Assembly (NCBI GenBank): GCA_030620915.1
Contig: JAUXIR010000122.1
Span: 1 to 5,778 of the forward strand
DNA length: 5,778 nucleotides
Origin: Geopsychrobacter sp.
GTDB taxonomy: Bacteria; Desulfobacterota; Desulfuromonadia; Desulfuromonadales; Geopsychrobacteraceae
Reading direction: 5' to 3'
Part shown: positions 5,154 through 5,778 of the stretch, piece after piece
Position numbering within the stretch: position 1 is the stretch's first letter
Layout of the letters: each line of letters starts with the position of its first letter
Program-made: the position numbers and the translations under genes
Notes under the pieces: model-generated
What the model was told of the DNA's origin: nothing
Seen by the model: the letters and a program-made list of their open reading frames with translations, nothing else
Databases searched by the model: none

Positions 5154-5778
5154 ATGACCCTAGCAATCATCGCCATCACCAGCGGCGGCGCCAGCCTCGC
5201 CAGAAGACTTCACCGTCAGGTCGAAGCCGCCGAACTCTGGTTGCCGGACAAATTCCGCCAAACCGATACCACCAACTACTACAGTGAAAAGCTGGCCGAC
5301 CTTCTGCCGCAACTCTTTGCCCGGGTCGACGGACTGGTCTGCATCATGGCCAGTGGCATCGTGGTCCGGCTGCTCGCCCCACATATCAAGAGTAAGGATC
5401 AGGACGCCGCAGTAGTGGTCTGTGACGAGGCCGGAGAGCATGCAATCAGCCTGCTCTCCGGGCACCTGGGCGGGGCTAACGCACTGGCCGGCGAGGTGGC
5501 TAAGATCCTCGGCGGACAAGCGGTGATTACCACCGCGACCGATGTCAATCGGCTGCCCGCCTTCGACGAGGTCGCGCGGCAGAATAATATGGCGGTCGAA
5601 CCGCTGGAACGGATCAAGCTGCTCAACGGCCTGCTACTCGAGCAGAAGTCGATCGCCCTGGCTGACGCCGAAGGCTCGGTCGCGGCGGCCTATCGGAATA
5701 TCCCCTCCGTCACCGCTGCCCGCAGTTTTGCCACCGCCCTGCAGCAAGACGCCGCCGGTTTCGTTTTTGTCAGCAATC
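5154..5778 (+). CDS. cbiG: Cobalt-precorrin-5A hydrolase CbiG, 5' part
   Basis: The frame is open from the ATG at 5154 to the window end (208 codons plus one base) and continues beyond it. CbiG opens the delta-lactone of cobalt-precorrin-5A and releases C20 as acetaldehyde, giving cobalt-precorrin-5B for CbiD; this step is specific to the anaerobic pathway. Seen: the N-terminus MTLAIIAITSGGASLARRL, IMASGIVVRLLAPHIKSKD (64-82), VVVCDEAGEHAISLLSGHLGGAN (87-109) and ITTATDVN (125-132), all typical of the CbiG N-terminal and central domains. The C-terminal domain lies outside the window. The start is firm because an in-frame TAG at 5133-5135 excludes a longer form and the MTLAIIAIT opening fits the family, although no good ribosome binding site precedes it. 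A 331-bp repeat-bearing spacer separates it from cbiF. Confidence 0.95.
   Translation, partial: MTLAIIAITSGGASLARRLHRQVEAAELWLPDKFRQTDTTNYYSEKLADLLPQLFARVDGLVCIMASGIVVRLLAPHIKSKDQDAAVVVCDEAGEHAISLLSGHLGGANALAGEVAKILGGQAVITTATDVNRLPAFDEVARQNNMAVEPLERIKLLNGLLLEQKSIALADAEGSVAAAYRNIPSVTAARSFATALQQDAAGFVFVSN

Noticed and set aside
4819..5179. Two overlapping open frames of about 106-108 codons on the minus strand in the cbiF-cbiG spacer
   Set aside because: The products are repeat-derived (for example a Phe-rich FFCFVFF stretch from the AT-rich stem-loop), run into cbiF or cbiG, and show no domain; they look like spurious frames.

Overview
The window is a piece of an anaerobic (early cobalt insertion) cobalamin biosynthesis cluster, with every gene on the + strand. 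The order is the 3' end of a ThiC-family radical SAM gene, most likely bzaF (5-hydroxybenzimidazole synthase), then cbiC, cbiD, a fused cbiE-cbiT, cbiF and the 5' part of cbiG. CbiD and CbiG mark the anaerobic route. Together with a ThiC paralogue beside cbi genes and the repeat-rich spacers, this resembles Desulfuromonadales (Geobacter, Desulfuromonas or Pelobacter-type Desulfobacterota). That assignment rests on remembered gene order and protein style, not on a database search.

Layout: 1-716 is the C-terminal part of the ThiC/BzaF protein. A 220-bp spacer (717-936) carries an imperfect inverted repeat and a short tandem repeat, and ends in a strong ribosome binding site. cbiC (937-1569) and cbiD (1576-2628) are only 6 bp apart. 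cbiET (2669-3880) follows after 40 bp. The 144-bp gap to cbiF holds a long, nearly symmetric palindrome (3889-3994). cbiF is 4025-4822. A 331-bp spacer (4823-5153) contains at least three stem-loops and a short motif reminiscent of REP/RAYT element ends. cbiG starts at 5154 and runs off the window.

Together the cbi genes cover the corrin steps from cobalt-precorrin-4 to cobyrinate: CbiF methylates C11, CbiG opens the lactone and releases acetaldehyde, CbiD methylates C1, CbiE methylates C5 and C15, CbiT decarboxylates and methylates C12, and CbiC moves the C11 methyl to C12. Only the cobalt-precorrin-6A reductase (CbiJ) is missing from this series. If the first gene is bzaF, the cluster couples ring construction to synthesis of the lower ligand, 5-hydroxybenzimidazole, from aminoimidazole ribotide. 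The main points to re-examine are thiC versus bzaF and the three repeat-bearing spacers in an otherwise compact operon.
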